Shown here: one piece after another, positions 12,238 to 25,031 of the stretch
How positions within the stretch are numbered: the first letter of the stretch is position 1
Layout of the letters: every line of letters starts with the position of its first letter
NCBI GenBank assembly: GCA_022376925.1
Contig: JAIOJX010000025.1
Coordinates: 9,021,141-9,085,140, forward strand
Direction of reading: 5' to 3'
Length of the DNA stretch: 64,000 bases
DNA from: Tragulus kanchil
Taxonomy: Eukaryota > Chordata > Mammalia > Artiodactyla > Tragulidae
Notes under the pieces: model-generated
The model's input: the letters and a program-made list of their open reading frames with translations, nothing else
Told to the model about the DNA's origin: nothing
The model's database searches: none
Program-made: the position numbers and the translations under genes

Positions 12238-12253
12238 CAAGCTTACATTTCTT

Positions 12254-13276
12254 AACTAAAATATTGTTCACATATATAAAAGTTCAATTCTTTTACCCTT
12301 GATTTTGAACTCATGTTGTTTAAATTAAATATATATTCTTTTTGAGTCAGTATATTTTTCTTCCTAAATCCAAAGTTAGTTTTCTGTTTTACTTTTGACT
12401 AGGCCTGTCAAGTATATACACAGTTCATTTAACAATACACCATATTTATTATTAATTTTAAATATAAGCAAGTAATAGAATATTTGTTTAATATTTCTAA
12501 TGTACTCATGTGAATAAATAAGAAATAAGTCTAGGCTTTATCTTACATTGTTCATTTTTTTAAAAATATGTTTTGCTTGCTCATTGAATAATTATTCTGA
12601 GGGTACCAGCAAACTCCATGTAAATACAAGTAGTCTTGGAAACTTGAAGCTTTCTGGTAAAACTTTGCTGAAACACAATTTTGTGGGTGAGACTTATAAA
12701 CTTTGCAGATTAACACAGTGACAGCAATCCAATTTAAAGCATTAAAACCAAACTTCCTAATAACCAGTGTCAGTAAGGCTATATTATGTGCATCCACACA
12801 TTAGCATAGTTGATGACATTAACGCAGCGCTGCCAGCTGTAAAACACTGAGGCTTCGGTGCACTCAAAGAGCACAGAGGAAGCTGAAAACAGCTTCCTTG
12901 AGGTTTCTGTTTTTTTTTAAACTCTCCTTAATGTCACAAGATTTCAGATATATTTGCCCATATGAAGTTTTGACCTATAATACAATATACAGCAAATGTA
13001 AGATTGAGGATAACTGTTAGCACTGATTATTCCTAATAACCTTTGCTGCTGAATGTTATAATTATAAATAACAAGCTTCACTTTAAAAACACCACAGACA
13101 AGAGTAAAGCATAATATTTAACTGCCAATTAATAAATGATTTAGCATTTTAAAACATTTAATAAGACTGAAACCCACAACAAAGCTGTTTGCTGGCATAC
13201 AATTACCAGAGAAGTTCACCAGGTCAGAGTCAAAGCTAAACAGATAGATCTTAACGTCTAATATTCAGTGTACCTT
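12254..13276. other. Repeat-poor non-coding DNA
   Basis: No recognised repeat or gene. The part 12600-12900 is less AT-rich and holds an open frame of 81 codons on the minus strand (12552-12797) with no recognisable domain. It could hold conserved non-coding sequence, but only comparison between species could show that. Confidence 0.4.
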
Positions 13277-13284
13277 TGTTTCTT

Positions 13285-13581
13285 TTTTCATAAAGCTTTT
13301 TTTTTTATTTTTCATTTTTGTTTTGTGTTTTTTTGCTTCTAAGTCATCGTTTATTTTTCATCCATCTGTATTCGTTGGCCTGTGTGGGCCTCCCATTGCA
13401 GCAGTGTCACTTGTTGCAGAGCACCAGCTCTGGGCACATGTGCTCCAGAGCGTTGACTCATAATTGGACACACCAGCCCAGCAGTTCGTTCGCACGTGGG
13501 ATCTTCCCATGCCAGGGATTGAACTGGTGTCCCTTGCACTGCACAGTGGACTCTCTACCCACTGGACCACCAGGAAAGCCC
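13285..13581 (-). mobile_element. Long-body CHR-like SINE, older copy
   Basis: Antisense order: T-rich tail, ttttcatccatctgtattcg, ttggcctgtgtgggcctccc, gagcaccagctctgggcaca, tgtgctccagagcgttgact, gacacaccagcccagcag, cacgtgggatcttcccatgc, gggattgaactggtgtccct, and actggaccaccaggaaagcc. Flanked by tgtttctt at 13277-13284 and 13582-13589. More diverged than the copies at 31999 and 36866. Confidence 0.85.
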
Positions 13582-13589
13582 TGTTTCTT

Positions 13590-16534
13590 AGTAAAAATGT
13601 GGAAAACATACTGTTGTATTTTCATCAACTTTTAAACCAGACTTGACATGTTTAAAATATGCCTCAAAACTTAAAAGTGTAGAAATGGCATCTCTTGCAC
13701 AGATGAGAAAAAACTAGCACGTACATAGTCCATCTCAATCATTCCTGAAAACAGACCACACAACAAATTTACATTTTTAAGCCAAGAAGACCTTAAAATG
13801 TAAAGGGGAGAAAAGGAAACTTAATGGCAACTAAGGAAACTAACGTCTTCTGAGTGTCTAGTGTAATAAGGAAAGTATTCTTACATCAGCCTCTTGGTTT
13901 ACTTTCCACTGATTTTTAGGGTGAGAAGGGAATTAATTCTCTGTACTTGAGTGAATCATAAGGCTTTATTAAACAACTTGAAATGACTTATATAAAATGT
14001 CTTATGTGGACTTGAGTCTTGGAGGGACATACTAATCATCATATTTCTTTTTACAGGGTAATTTACAGGGTTGTACAGTTTCCATCTTAATATGTAACAC
14101 ATATGCTACTTTATTTTCTATTTCACCATGTTTTATAGGTGACTGTTAAAATTTTTAAAGAATTTATGTAATTCACTATTTCTTCTTGGGTAATTCTAGG
14201 GAATGGAAAGAAAGACAATACCAAAGGGACTCATCTACTTTTCTTTAAGAAGAAACATGACTGTTCACAGGGAAAATGCAAGTTCAGATATAAGGGGTAG
14301 AGAAAGCTCATTGAAACCTCAGAGGCACTTTTTGTAGTAATTATTCTTAGGGATACATCAAAACTGAGTCGTTTTTTTTAAATATATTTTTAAGAAATGG
14401 CAAATCTGTCTAATGAGTGATATAAAATCTAAGAGATTTGAAACGTTCAAACAGATCATAAAGAGTTTGTTTTTGATTAGCATGTTTGTATTTCAGTTAG
14501 CAACTGTATTTATGTTTTTGAATAATGTTTAAATTTTTAAATAATTAATTCAAAATTGATGATCAGTGCATGACTTTAAACATGAGATTTCCTAGCTTTG
14601 CGGTGATGACAAAATCAAACAGTTCCTAGGCTTGTGGGAAAGACTGGTACTTATTAGCAATAGAAGTAGTAGTAAAAGCAATGATCTCTTAGAATAATAC
14701 TCCTTAATTGCCATCTATTCTCCAATTTTCTTTTAAGATATCCCCCTACTATTACTATTCTTAAATAGCAAATAGGGAAAATAAGCAAAAACAAATTAAA
14801 TGGCTTTAAATCTTCATTCTTTCATTCATTGTCTCATTAGTTTACTTATTTCCCTTCTGTTTTCTAAAAGGATATTAAGCTATAATAGCTTAATGATAGA
14901 CATCATATGGTGACTCTTTAGATGACAAAGTAAAACAAAGGCATGAATATTTTACACACTTCTCTAATCACTGAGACATTGTCAGTTAGTCAAATAAAAA
15001 GTAAACAAGTAAGTCAGACCAATTTGTTTTATGTGAAGAAGGCACAATCCAAGACATTCCCTTTTCTCGCAGTTATTTGCTATCCTAAGAAGCGAGTCTG
15101 AATCATGTTGAATCTCATTTATAAGATACACATCAAAATTTATCCTAAATATAAAGCTCCATGAGACCAGTGTTACAAGTTTACCACTTTAGTTTTTCTT
15201 AGTACTAAAATAAATCGTTTAAAACTTCAATTAAGAAATCTCAGATTCAATTAAAAGTAATACTTTTGGGTGGAAGAATCTCAGTAGTAGATGTTTCAAA
15301 ATGCAGCACTTGTGGGGAGAGGGATTGAGTTTATGTAGGTGCAGGTATACAGTGATGTTTTTAAAATTTAGATCATCAAACTGATATAAAATTCAAGTTT
15401 AAAAGCATATCTCATTAAGATAAGAATCTTAATCCTCTATGAAAAGAAAAACAAAACAGAGCCCGGATAGCAGGTTTCTTTTGGTGGTGATCTCCAAGGT
15501 ATTAGGGATAGGATTTCCCTCTTGTTCTGCTGTCTCCGTGTCCCCCGGTCATCATAGGTATAGCCATCACTCCAGTAACTCTTCCTGTCAGTACTGGTGG
15601 CGACAGCCAGTCTGACCCGAAAAGAAACCAACACTCCTTCCCAACCTGGAACTGTTGGTAATTTATTTTACCAGCCTCTGCCCCCTGCAACTGCCCCCCT
15701 TCCTACACCCTGCCCCTTAGCAGCAGGCTTTGTTTATTTAAAATAGAGAATACTGCTTTCACATGCAACCTAGTTTTCCTGAGCATTTGACCATTACTTT
15801 TGAGTCATTCTACTTGTTTAAATAATTTCTTAATGTGGGTGTTGTAAGAGGGAATTGTTTTACTTGTTATCTGTTGGTCAAGTGTAACTAGGTGCAGAGA
15901 GTGGATGAGGGAAAGCAAAGAGAACTTACAGAAGCATACTTCTAAGGCTCCTGAAGTTCATTACTATTTAATAATATTAGAAGCAAAGTCACTGTGATTT
16001 CCTTTCTGGGCCCTATGTACAGTGTTAATAATATTCTTGTCATGGTGTCATTACTATTCACAGATTTATAGGAGCCATTTCTCTGGCAATCCAAAATTCT
16101 CTCTTAAACATAAAACATTGAATAAAATAAAAGTTGAAAATATTATAAACACTATTAGGTAAAAATGCTGTTCATTAACTTCAGAGAAGATGATGTCATC
16201 AATATTAACAGTGACACTTGCTTTAAAAGAATAAGTATCTACTCCTGTTTTTATTAGAAATATAAGTAAGAATACTAACAAAGTCTTCATTGCAATTATC
16301 AGTCATTTGAAAGAGTTGTCTAAATCTATTAGATTTATACACTTTATATTGGCCATACTTAAGTTTATTTTAACTAGTCAAATACAGTTTAAATATATAT
16401 TAAACCCACAAAGTCAGCCAGTACAATAATTTAGGGGAACACTCTCTTATTTTAGACAATGTTAGCAGCCCAAACAATATGACTATTAGTTTTTTCTGCA
16501 ATTATGTATTTTATCCTATTCATCTCTATTTATT
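13590..16534. other. Long non-coding stretch, mostly unrecognised
   Basis: Nearly 3 kb of AT-rich DNA with no recognised repeat. The patch at 15437-15690 is GC-richer and has two overlapping minus-strand open frames of 62 and 65 codons. One includes a basic, Arg/Gln-rich segment. I cannot assign it to a protein family, and it could be a scrap of a processed pseudogene or chance. Confidence 0.4.
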
Positions 16535-16547
16535 TCTGTTTCTTCTT

Positions 16548-16688
16548 CTTCTTTTTTTTTTTTTTTAAAGATTTATTTGTTTATTGGTTGTGCAGTATGT
16601 GGGATCCTAGTTCTCTGAGAAGGGATCGAACCATGCTCTCTGCAGTGGAAGTGTGGAGTCTTAACCACTGGGCCATCAGGGAAGTCCC
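16548..16688 (-). mobile_element. Short CHR-type SINE
   Basis: Only the head half of a CHR SINE is present: antisense tggttgtgcagtatgtggga, agaagggatcgaaccatg, ttaaccactgggccatcagg gaagtccc, joined to a T-rich tail with ttaaagatttattt. Target-site repeat tctgtttcttctt at 16535-16547 and 16689-16701 is perfect. The element resembles the short one that surrounds the nested SINE at 32 kb. Confidence 0.85.
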
Positions 16689-16701
16689 TCTGTTTCTTCT
16701 T

Positions 16702-18256
16702 AAATCCACCTCTTGGTTAAGAGAACCAGACATTTGCATGTAGCAGTTACTATAAAGACAAATAAGATAAAAAAGGAAATAAAGTGCACACTAATTTCAC
16801 TCTAGGTTTCTTTTTTTATAAGCTTTATGTACTTTACTTTCATGGATGTGTTCAGAGTGTTACCTCTGTTAAGAGTTTTTGAATGGTGAGCTGCAAGTTC
16901 TATTTAAATAACATTAGCTGTAGAAGCAATACGATTTTGAAGCCCTCAACATAACGATACATTAAGAGGATAGTAGAAACCAGTTTGAAAGTATCTTGCA
17001 TACAGCTGCCCAAGCCTCCTCTCCCTACGCCATGGGCCCATTTTGCTTGGTATTATGGTGTGTGCCTGTGTGTGTATGTTTGATTGTATACCTATGTATG
17101 TATGTATATATGCATGCATCTGTGGACCAGAGTCTTCTTGTCTCCTTTGGGTCTCTGACTTCCTGGTTCAGCTCTGATGGGACCACTGCACTGTTTGAAG
17201 TGATCCTGCCAGCCTGTTTATAAAACTCTATCTGTGCTTCTGAGTTTGTACTGAAGCTAGAATGCTACGTAACACTAAAAATCTCTAAGTAGGACCATTA
17301 AAAGCCAAAACAGCTTCCTACCGTAGGATTGGGTCCTTTCCCCCACCTGCGATTGGTATATGCTAAAATTGAGTTGCATTTTCTGTTACTTGTTCTAAAA
17401 CAAAACACAAAAGAGGTGGGAAGGGACAGATTAGAGAATGTGTTGATATTTGTAAGGATTAGATCCAGAGGATGAAGAGTAAACTGGAATCCTGGGACTT
17501 CTTGTGTTAGTATGACAGAACACAGATGAAGGGCAACATGGGATTAGTCAGTAGATTCAGGGTGTAGATTGTAGTGCTCTCACTGTGTGTGGTGGAAGAA
17601 AGGAAGCGCAGGTGTGTGGGCCTCCCTCCTTGAGCTTATTTATGAAGACCTAGCAATCTCATGAAATGAATCTAAGCCTCAGTGTACAGAGCTCCCCCAA
17701 TGCACAGAGCTCAAGCTTAACCTGTCTGGGGAAGAAGGATGCCTCCAGGTCAGGGCCACTCCCTGATACTCGTGGGTTATAGACACTCTGAATCAGTGAA
17801 TAGGTGATAGGGGTAGATGCAGAGCCTGGTTAGGTATATAAAGATACAAATTATGATCTCCCCAAGCATCAGATATAAAATAATGTTACTGTTTATGTTA
17901 ATTTGTGAAAGGACTTATAATAGTAATGTAAGAGACTAAAATATAGCTCTGCATAGGTAATATCACATTAATTTTTCCACATGAAAATTTTAAATTTGTC
18001 ATCTTATAAGCACTAGATATAATAAATACAGATTTTTTTTTTCAGTGATATACAGAGATTTCTAATGTTTTGTCTGTTGTCTTTCCTGCAAATCTACCTA
18101 TGGATCCCCTAATCCTTATGGCAGAGTATATAAAATGTCGACCTTTATGTGATCCTTATTTTGTATAAAATATTTATCTAAATCTGGCGTGGATTCTCTT
18201 CTGCACTAAAATTTTTAAAAGTATTTCAACATATATACCTTTAACATGATTCTAAA
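16702..18256. other. Non-coding DNA, no recognised family
   Basis: Contains a mixed TG/TATG tract near 17060-17118 and no other recognised repeat. An open frame at 16996-17223 runs through that tract and is not credible as a gene. Confidence 0.45.
17060..17118. repeat. Imperfect TG/TATG microsatellite
   Basis: gtgtgtgcctgtgtgtgtat is followed by tatgtatgtatgtatatatg and gcatgcat. Interrupted, so probably old. Confidence 0.8.
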
Positions 18257-18370
18257 CCGACTCCCAGTATTCTTGCCTGGAAAAACCCATGGACAGAGGA
18301 AACTAGAGGGCTACGTACAGTCCATGGGGTCACACAGAGTGATGCACGACTTAGCAACTGAACAACAACA
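18257..18370 (+). mobile_element. Bov-tA/Bov-A 3' fragment
   Basis: Contains the ruminant body only: ctcccagtattcttgcctgg, acccatggacagaggaaact, gggctacgtacagtccatgg ggtcacacagagtg, and tgcacgacttagcaactgaa followed by acaacaacaaa. The tRNA-like head is missing. Confidence 0.88.
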
Positions 18371-19690
18371 AAAGGAATGGAAAATATCTTTAGATTTCTT
18401 AAAACTACTTTTGTTAATTCTTTGTCCTTACATCTAACTTTTTTGTCAATATATGGTGAAAGACTTTGAGTTTTTCTCTTTTCCAAACTTTGAAATGAGA
18501 GATATGTAGCAGTTCATGTTATGATTACTTCTGAGATGAACTTAAAGTCACAGGATTTTAGTGCACACCAACTCTGGGTAAACGAGTAAGTAAAATACTG
18601 GCACCAATTATTCTGTTCCAGAGGAAGGTCCACATTCAATGTGTTAGTTTGTTTTCTACCACAGCCATTTCATACAAGACTCAGAATTATGAGAGGAAGT
18701 ACGTTTGTTTACTCTACTTTTCTTGTACATCACCTTGAGAGCCCAAAGGGATGCTGTATTCAGAACAGCAATTTGTACTGTTGTTTGGTGCATACCGATG
18801 ACAAGCTGTTAAAAGCAGTGGGTACCTGAGGGGCCGATGCAGATGTCACATTAAAACATTTCTTTGAAGAGAAACCTTGTGTTTGCCCACGGTTGCCCAA
18901 CTGGGAATGTTCCTATGCATATCATAAGCTTGGCCCTCACTTTGTCCGTGCTCATGGTTTGGAGTGGCTCCTTTCATTGTTTGAATTTGGTTGCATTGAA
19001 AAAGCAAGGCTGTTACTTCATTGTGAAAAGAAAGTGCTTGTCCAAGCACGTTGCATGTTGGCAGTTTAGAGTCTTGCTCTTTTGCTGTCTGGAACTTGGA
19101 CAACTTGTTAACCTCTCCAAGGCAAGGTAGCAGTGACAAGGTGTCAGTTACTTTTAAAAAGTAAATAAATCACAGGCTTTGAGTTTCAGTATAATAATAA
19201 AGATCCAATGTCCTCACATGAGTTTCTCAGTCCATGATTTTGAATCATATTATTTGAATGCACTACCTTCAAAGCAAAGCTCTTTTTTTTTTTTTTTTTT
19301 AAAAAAAAAAAGCACAGTTTAGAGAGCAGAGCTTTTCTGAGAGGAAGACTTTTTAAGAATTCACAGTGAAAGAATAATGTGTTATCTTTAATAAGTTGAA
19401 CTAAAGAACCAAAAAAATTAAAGATATGTTTGAAATTTAATCTTTCCTTGCCTATTTTCTTTACCAAATTGGAAATACCAGGATAGCTGTAGTGTGAATA
19501 TCCTTGTATTTGAGGGGTTGATTCTCAGTGTTTAGAATACTTTGTATGACAGTTAATCACTTACTGTAAGTTCACTTAAGACAAATTTCTATGAATAATT
19601 CTAAACTTTCTCTATAGAACAGTACCTCATAAACTGACCAATCCAGAGATAAAACTCTTACAGCTTAATTCTGTTGGTTGGCCAGTATCT
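18371..19690. other. Non-coding DNA with opposing chance open frames
   Basis: Open frames overlap on both strands at 18846-19139, which is a sign of chance. A T-run followed directly by an A-run lies at 19281-19312. I recognise no repeat family. Confidence 0.45.
19281..19312. repeat. Poly-T joined to poly-A
   Basis: About twenty T are followed immediately by about eleven A. Such a tract can fold on itself and is prone to length error in sequencing, so the exact length should not be trusted. Confidence 0.85.
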
Positions 19691-19861
19691 ATGCAGGAAA
19701 CACACAGGAGATGCAGGTTTGATCCCTGGGTCAGGAAGATCTCCTGGAGGTCATAGCAACCCACTCCAGTATTCTTGCCAGGGGAATCCTGTAGACAGAT
19801 CCCTGTTGGGCTACATCCCGTAGGGTCGCAAGGAGGTAGACATGACTGAACACCCACACAC
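19690..19861 (+). mobile_element. Bov-tA SINE, 5'-degraded
   Basis: The B box gtttgatccctgggtcagg is followed by aagatctcctggaggtcata, caacccactccagtattctt, gccaggggaatcctgtagac, and gggtcgcaaggaggtagaca tgactgaacacc. The first ~40 bp are hard to align to the head. Confidence 0.88.
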
Positions 19862-20489
19862 CAAGTAATTTCTGGGGTTTTTCAAGTATGTGTAGTAGAG
19901 GAATGATACCTTGCTAAGCAAAAGTATTGTTTCAGTTTTAATTTCATTTGTTCTTATAACCTCAACAGTATAATCAACAATACTGTTGTTAGAGTTAATC
20001 TGAGTCGCAAATTGTCTAAGAACATGAATTAGAATACATAAAATATGAATAACAACAATATCCATAAATTAGATGAGAATGCCAAGGGTTTTTACAGATG
20101 ACTGAAAGTGTATTAACATTGCTAAAATCTTTTCCAGAGAGAAGCCGCATAAGTTGCCAGAATTGCTGGTGCTTTATTTCTACTTAGCATTTTTTCAAAC
20201 TTGATCCAGTATTTCTTGCTTTTTGCTATTTAATACTAGGTTAACGTTCTAGAGATAATATTGTTTCAGAATGCTATATTATATTTTTTCACTGTTTAAG
20301 AAAGATAATGCTGATAACACGAGAGCATTGGCCTCTCAACTTTTTATTGTATATTCCTATGATTACTTCTTAGCATGAACCACATATATATGTTTATTTA
20401 TTTCTAAATCTTGTATGTTATACAGCATATTAAAAACACACTAACCTAGAAACTATGAGATTTTATGTCTTAAATATCTATTCTTCTTA
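19862..20489. other. Non-coding DNA, no recognised element
   Basis: AT-rich, no repeat or gene recognised. A minus-strand open frame of 84 codons overlaps the end of the preceding Bov-tA. Confidence 0.45.
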
Positions 20490-22644
20490 TCTTAATTTTA
20501 TACCCAATGGATCATTTTTCTCTTTCCTCTTATTTTTTAACTTTTTGTTGTAACATAATTATAGACTTACAGAAAACTGTAAGAAATAGTACATAGACTC
20601 CGAGGAACTTTTCATCAACTCCCCCCCAATGGTGACATTTCATATAACTGTAGAATAATATTAAAACTATGGTATCGTCATGGGTGTAATAGTGTTTATT
20701 ACGCTATAGATCTTATTTAGCTCTCACCAGCTTTTAAATGCACTTGTTTGTGTTTGTGCCTTTGCCTCTGTGTGCTTATATGTGTGTACACTGCTTGATC
20801 CCATTTATAGATTCATGTAGTCACTGCTACAGTCAAGATACAGCCTTATAACTTGAATCACCACAAAGAATTCTCTTGTATGACTCCTTTCTGGTTGAAA
20901 ACTCCCCTCTTCCTTTCATCTCTGTCTCTTGGCAGTCAAGTCAGTGTACATCCCTACAGTTCTGTCATTTCAAAAATGTCATTATAACTATAATCATACA
21001 GCAGATATCTAATCATTGAGATAGGCTTTTACCAGTAGACATTATGTTCTTGAGATCCATCCAAGTTGTATGTATCGATTTGTTTGTTTGTTTTTGCTGA
21101 GGAGTGGTCCACTGTGTGGATACATCTGAGTCTGTTTAACCATTCACTTGCAAGGACATTTAGTGTATTTCCAGATTTGGGCTCTTATGAGTAAGTAAAA
21201 CTGCTTTGAACATCATATAAAGATTTTTGTGTGAACAGAAGTTTTCAGTTCCTGTGGCCAAGTGTGCAGTTGCTCAATCACATAGTGTATTACTTTTATA
21301 TTGTTGCTATAAGAAATCATTGTAAAACTAGCAGGTGAAATAACAAATTTATTATCTTACAGTTCTGTAGGTTAGGAGTTCAAATGGATCTCACCCGCTA
21401 AAATCAGGGCAATGACAGGGCTGCATTCCATTCTGGAGGCTCTAAGGGAGAATCTGTTTCCTTGCCTTTTCTAGTTCCTCCTGATGTCCTTGCATCCTGG
21501 CCCCTGCCTCTGTCTTCATAGTCAAGTATCATCTCTCTGCCTTTCTTCCATAGTCAACATCCTCTTCTTCTTAATTTTATACCCAATGGATCATTTTCTT
21601 TCCTCTTATTTTTTAACTTTTTGTTGTAACATAATTATAGACTTACAGAAAACTGTAAGAAATAGTACATAGACTCCGAGGAACTTTTCATCAACTCCCC
21701 CCCAATGGTGACATTTCATATAACTGTAGAATAATATTAAAACTATGGTATCGTCATGGGTGTAATAGTGTTTATTACGCTATAGATCTTATTTAGCTCT
21801 CACCAGCTTTTAAATGCACTTGTTTGTGTTTGTGCCTTTGCCTCTGTGTGCTTATATGTGTGTACACTGCTTGATCCCATTTATAGATTCATGTAGTCAC
21901 TGCTACAGTCAAGATACAGCCTTATAACTTGAATCACCACAAAGAATTCTCTTGTATGACTCCTTTCTGGTTGAAAACTCCCCTCTTCCTTTCATCTCTG
22001 TCTCTTGGCAGTCAAGTCAGTGTACATCCCTACAGTTCTGTCATTTCAAAAATGTCATTATAACTATAATCATACAGCAGATATCTAATCATTGAGATAG
22101 GCTTTTACCAGTAGACATTATGTTCTTGAGATCCATCCAAGTTGTATGTATCGATTTGTTTGTTTGTTTTTGCTGAGGAGTGGTCCACTGTGTGGATACA
22201 TCTGAGTCTGTTTAACCATTCACTTGCAAGGACATTTAGTGTATTTCCAGATTTGGGCTCTTATGAGTAAGTAAAACTGCTTTGAACATCATATAAAGAT
22301 TTTTGTGTGAACAGAAGTTTTCAGTTCCTGTGGCCAAGTGTGCAGTTGCTCAATCACATAGTGTATTACTTTTATATTGTTGCTATAAGAAATCATTGTA
22401 AAACTAGCAGGTGAAATAACAAATTTATTATCTTACAGTTCTGTAGGTTAGGAGTTCAAATGGATCTCACCCGCTAAAATCAGGGCAATGACAGGGCTGC
22501 ATTCCATTCTGGAGGCTCTAAGGGAGAATCTGTTTCCTTGCCTTTTCTAGTTCCTCCTGATGTCCTTGCATCCTGGCCCCTGCCTCTGTCTTCATAGTCA
22601 AGTATCATCTCTCTGCCTTTCTTCCATAGTCAACATCCTCTTCT
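20490..22644. repeat. Tandem duplication 3 (1.08 kb unit)
   Basis: Copy 1 is 20490-21568 and copy 2 is 21569-22644. The visible difference is a 3-bp shortening of a T/C run near the start of copy 2. The junction is blunt. The break falls inside an antisense L1 and a MaLR-like LTR, so part of each is doubled. Confidence 0.97.
20520..21290 (-). mobile_element. L1 (mammalian-wide) 3' UTR, antisense
   Basis: Phrases match the antisense 3' end of an old L1: atagacttacagaaaactgt, atagtacatagactcc, ccccaatggtgacatttcat, then ctgaggagtggtccactgtg, ccattcacttgcaaggacat ttagtg and ttttgtgtgaacagaagttt. Copy 2 of duplication 3 repeats this part at about 21596-22362. The L1 continues at 22870-23290 beyond the LTR. 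Confidence 0.7.
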
Positions 22645-22860
22645 CACTGACTCTTCTTTTATCCCTCTCTTCCACTTTTCATCCTTATTTAATGTTAATC
22701 TCCCATTTCAGTTCACTGATCAACAGCTAATTCCAACTCTAACCTGAATTCTCTTTCCAAGGAAGGTTCATATTCCCAGGTTCCAGCGATTAGGATATGG
22801 ACATCTTTAGGATAGCCCAGCAGGGTGTGCATTATTTTGCTTGCTTCCTGTGATCTGTTT
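21290..22860 (-). mobile_element. MaLR-like LTR fragment, antisense, interrupted by duplication 3
   Basis: Antisense LTR landmarks include gttgctataagaaatcattg, caaatttattatcttacagt tctg, ctggaggctctaagggagaa tctg and ttaggatatggacatcttta. In an uninterrupted locus it would run 22363-22845. The first 280 bp also occur at about 21290-21568 because of the duplication. This is an old solo ERVL-MaLR-type LTR with no coding content, and the subfamily is uncertain. Confidence 0.55.
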
Positions 22861-22869
22861 TTAAAAACT

Positions 22870-23290
22870 GCTAAAATACCCTACCCAGAGTGGCTATACC
22901 ATTTTTATGTTCCCACCAATAAGTATGAGAATCTACATTTCCTATATCCTTACCAATCTTTGGTATTCTGATAAATCTGTAGTGATATCTCATTGTAACT
23001 TTAATTTTCATTTCCATAATGGGTAATGATATTGAACTTTTTTTTCCCATGTGCTTATTTTTGTCCTTAATATCTCCTTTGTGGTGAAATGTCTATGTCT
23101 TTTGCCCATTTTCTAGTTGGATTCTTTGTTATTTTACTGTTGTGTTTTGAGAGCTCTTTATGTATCCTGTATACAAGCCCTTTTTTGGAAATGTGCCTTA
23201 CAAATGTTTTCTCTCTGTAACTTGTCTTTTTATCTTCTTTAACGTGGTCTTTTGCTTATGGGAAACTTTATAAACTCTCATTTCTCATCT
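22870..23290 (-). mobile_element. L1 ORF2 3' part, antisense
   Basis: Continues the L1 from before the LTR: agagtggctataccattttt, gttcccaccaataagtatga, gatatctcattgtaacttta, gtctatgtcttttgcccatt and cttgtctttttatcttcttt. It has no open frame and is decayed. The last ~90 bp recur at 24280-24365 through duplication 4. Confidence 0.7.
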
Positions 23291-23946
23291 TAAGTGAATG
23301 GTGCCATGTGCTACAACCATGAATATTTGATGGAGTTTTAAAGAAATGCACATGAGACAATAATCATTACTTAAATGTGTATTTCAAGTAATACTTTGTG
23401 TTGATGTGGATGCATTTAGAGTTGCACCGAGTGATGTGCTCGAACAGGTTCTTACCAGTTTGCAAGAAAGACTTTAGGTTTTTTCATGAATGTTACAAAT
23501 CAATTTTAAACATTCAGTACTATGTCTTTGCCATTAATGGGAAGTTTAGTAAGCAAAGGAAACAGTTATGACAGAGCTCATAATTATAATATGTGAAAGA
23601 ATTTAGAAGTATGGCGTTAACATTGGTCTTATTGAAATTATTTGTTTTGACTGAATTTTACCTGCTTGTTTTTTAAGGTATATTTTTAAAAACTTAATAT
23701 TATATGATAAAAAAAAATTAGGTCAAACATTAGTCTTATTTTAATTAAATCTTTGAAATAAACTAAAGTCGAAAAATAACACCCATACATTCCTGCTTAT
23801 TTTAAATATTGAAAATATATGTAATGACTTCATACATTAAATCCAGTCTAGAGCTAATAAACCAATTAAGAGAGTTGACATATCAGATTTGCCCACTTTT
23901 CTATAAAACATGTTAATGCTTTAATCAGGCCCATAAGTTATATTCA

Positions 23947-24105
23947 GGGCTTCCCTGATGGCTGAGCAGTAAATATGCACCTACAGTGCTTGAGATACCA
24001 GAGATCAGGTTCAGTTCCTGGGATGAGAAGATCCCCTAGAGAAAGAAATGTCAACCCGCTCCAATATTCTTGCCACAATAGTTGAACACGGCTGAAAAAC
24101 TGAGC
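23947..24105 (+). mobile_element. Bov-tA SINE, internally shortened (copy 1 of 3)
   Basis: Head ggcttccctgatggctgagc, B box caggttcagttcctgggatg, aagatcccctagagaaagaa, caacccgctccaatattctt, then a jump to gttgaacacggctgaaaaac that omits the usual 'catggacagaggagcc' block. The same element occurs at 25032-25190 and 26154-26312. Confidence 0.88.
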
Positions 24106-25031
24106 AAAATGTCCCTTTTTTTTTTTTAATAGTTTTAAATAGCACAAATTTATTATCTTACTGCTCTGTAGATGAAAAGTCTGATATCGATCTCACTTAG
24201 GCAAAGATCATGATGTCCTTGAGGCACGTTCTGGAGGGTTCAGGGAGAATCCATTTCCTTATGTTTATCTCTTAAACCGTGTGCCTTACAAATGTTTCTC
24301 TGTAACTTGTCTTTTTATCTTCTTTAACGTGGTCTTTTGCTTATGGGAAACTTTATAAACTCTCATTTCTCATCTTAAGTGAATGGTGCCATGTGCTACA
24401 ACCATGAATATTTGATGGAGTTTTAAAGAAATGCACATGAGACAATAATCATTACTTAAATGTGTATTTCAAGTAATACTTTGTGTTGATGTGGATGCAT
24501 TTAGAGTTGCACCGAGTGATGTGCTCGAACAGGTTCTTACCAGTTTGCAAGAAAGACTTTAGGTTTTTTCATGAATGTTACAAATCAATTTTAAACATTC
24601 AGTACTATGTCTTTGCCATTAATGGGAAGTTTAGTAAGCAAAGGAAACAGTTATGACAGAGCTCATAATTATAATATGTGAAAGAATTTAGAAGTATGGC
24701 GTTAACATTGGTCTTATTGAAATTATTTGTTTTGACTGAATTTTACCTGCTTGTTTTTTAAGGTATATTTTTAAAAACTTAATATTATATGATAAAAAAA
24801 AATTAGGTCAAACATTAGTCTTATTTTAATTAAATCTTTGAAATAAACTAAAGTCGAAAAATAACACCCATACATTCCTGCTTATTTTAAATATTGAAAA
24901 TATATGTAATGACTTCATACATTAAATCCAGTCTAGAGCTAATAAACCAATTAAGAGAGTTGACATATCAGATTTGCCCACTTTTCTATAAAACATGTTA
25001 ATGCTTTAATCAGGCCCATAAGTTATATTCA

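Noticed and set aside
18846..19139. Overlapping frames of 88 and 97 codons on opposite strands
   Set aside because: Overlap of long frames on both strands without any recognisable family is best explained by a local lack of stop codons.
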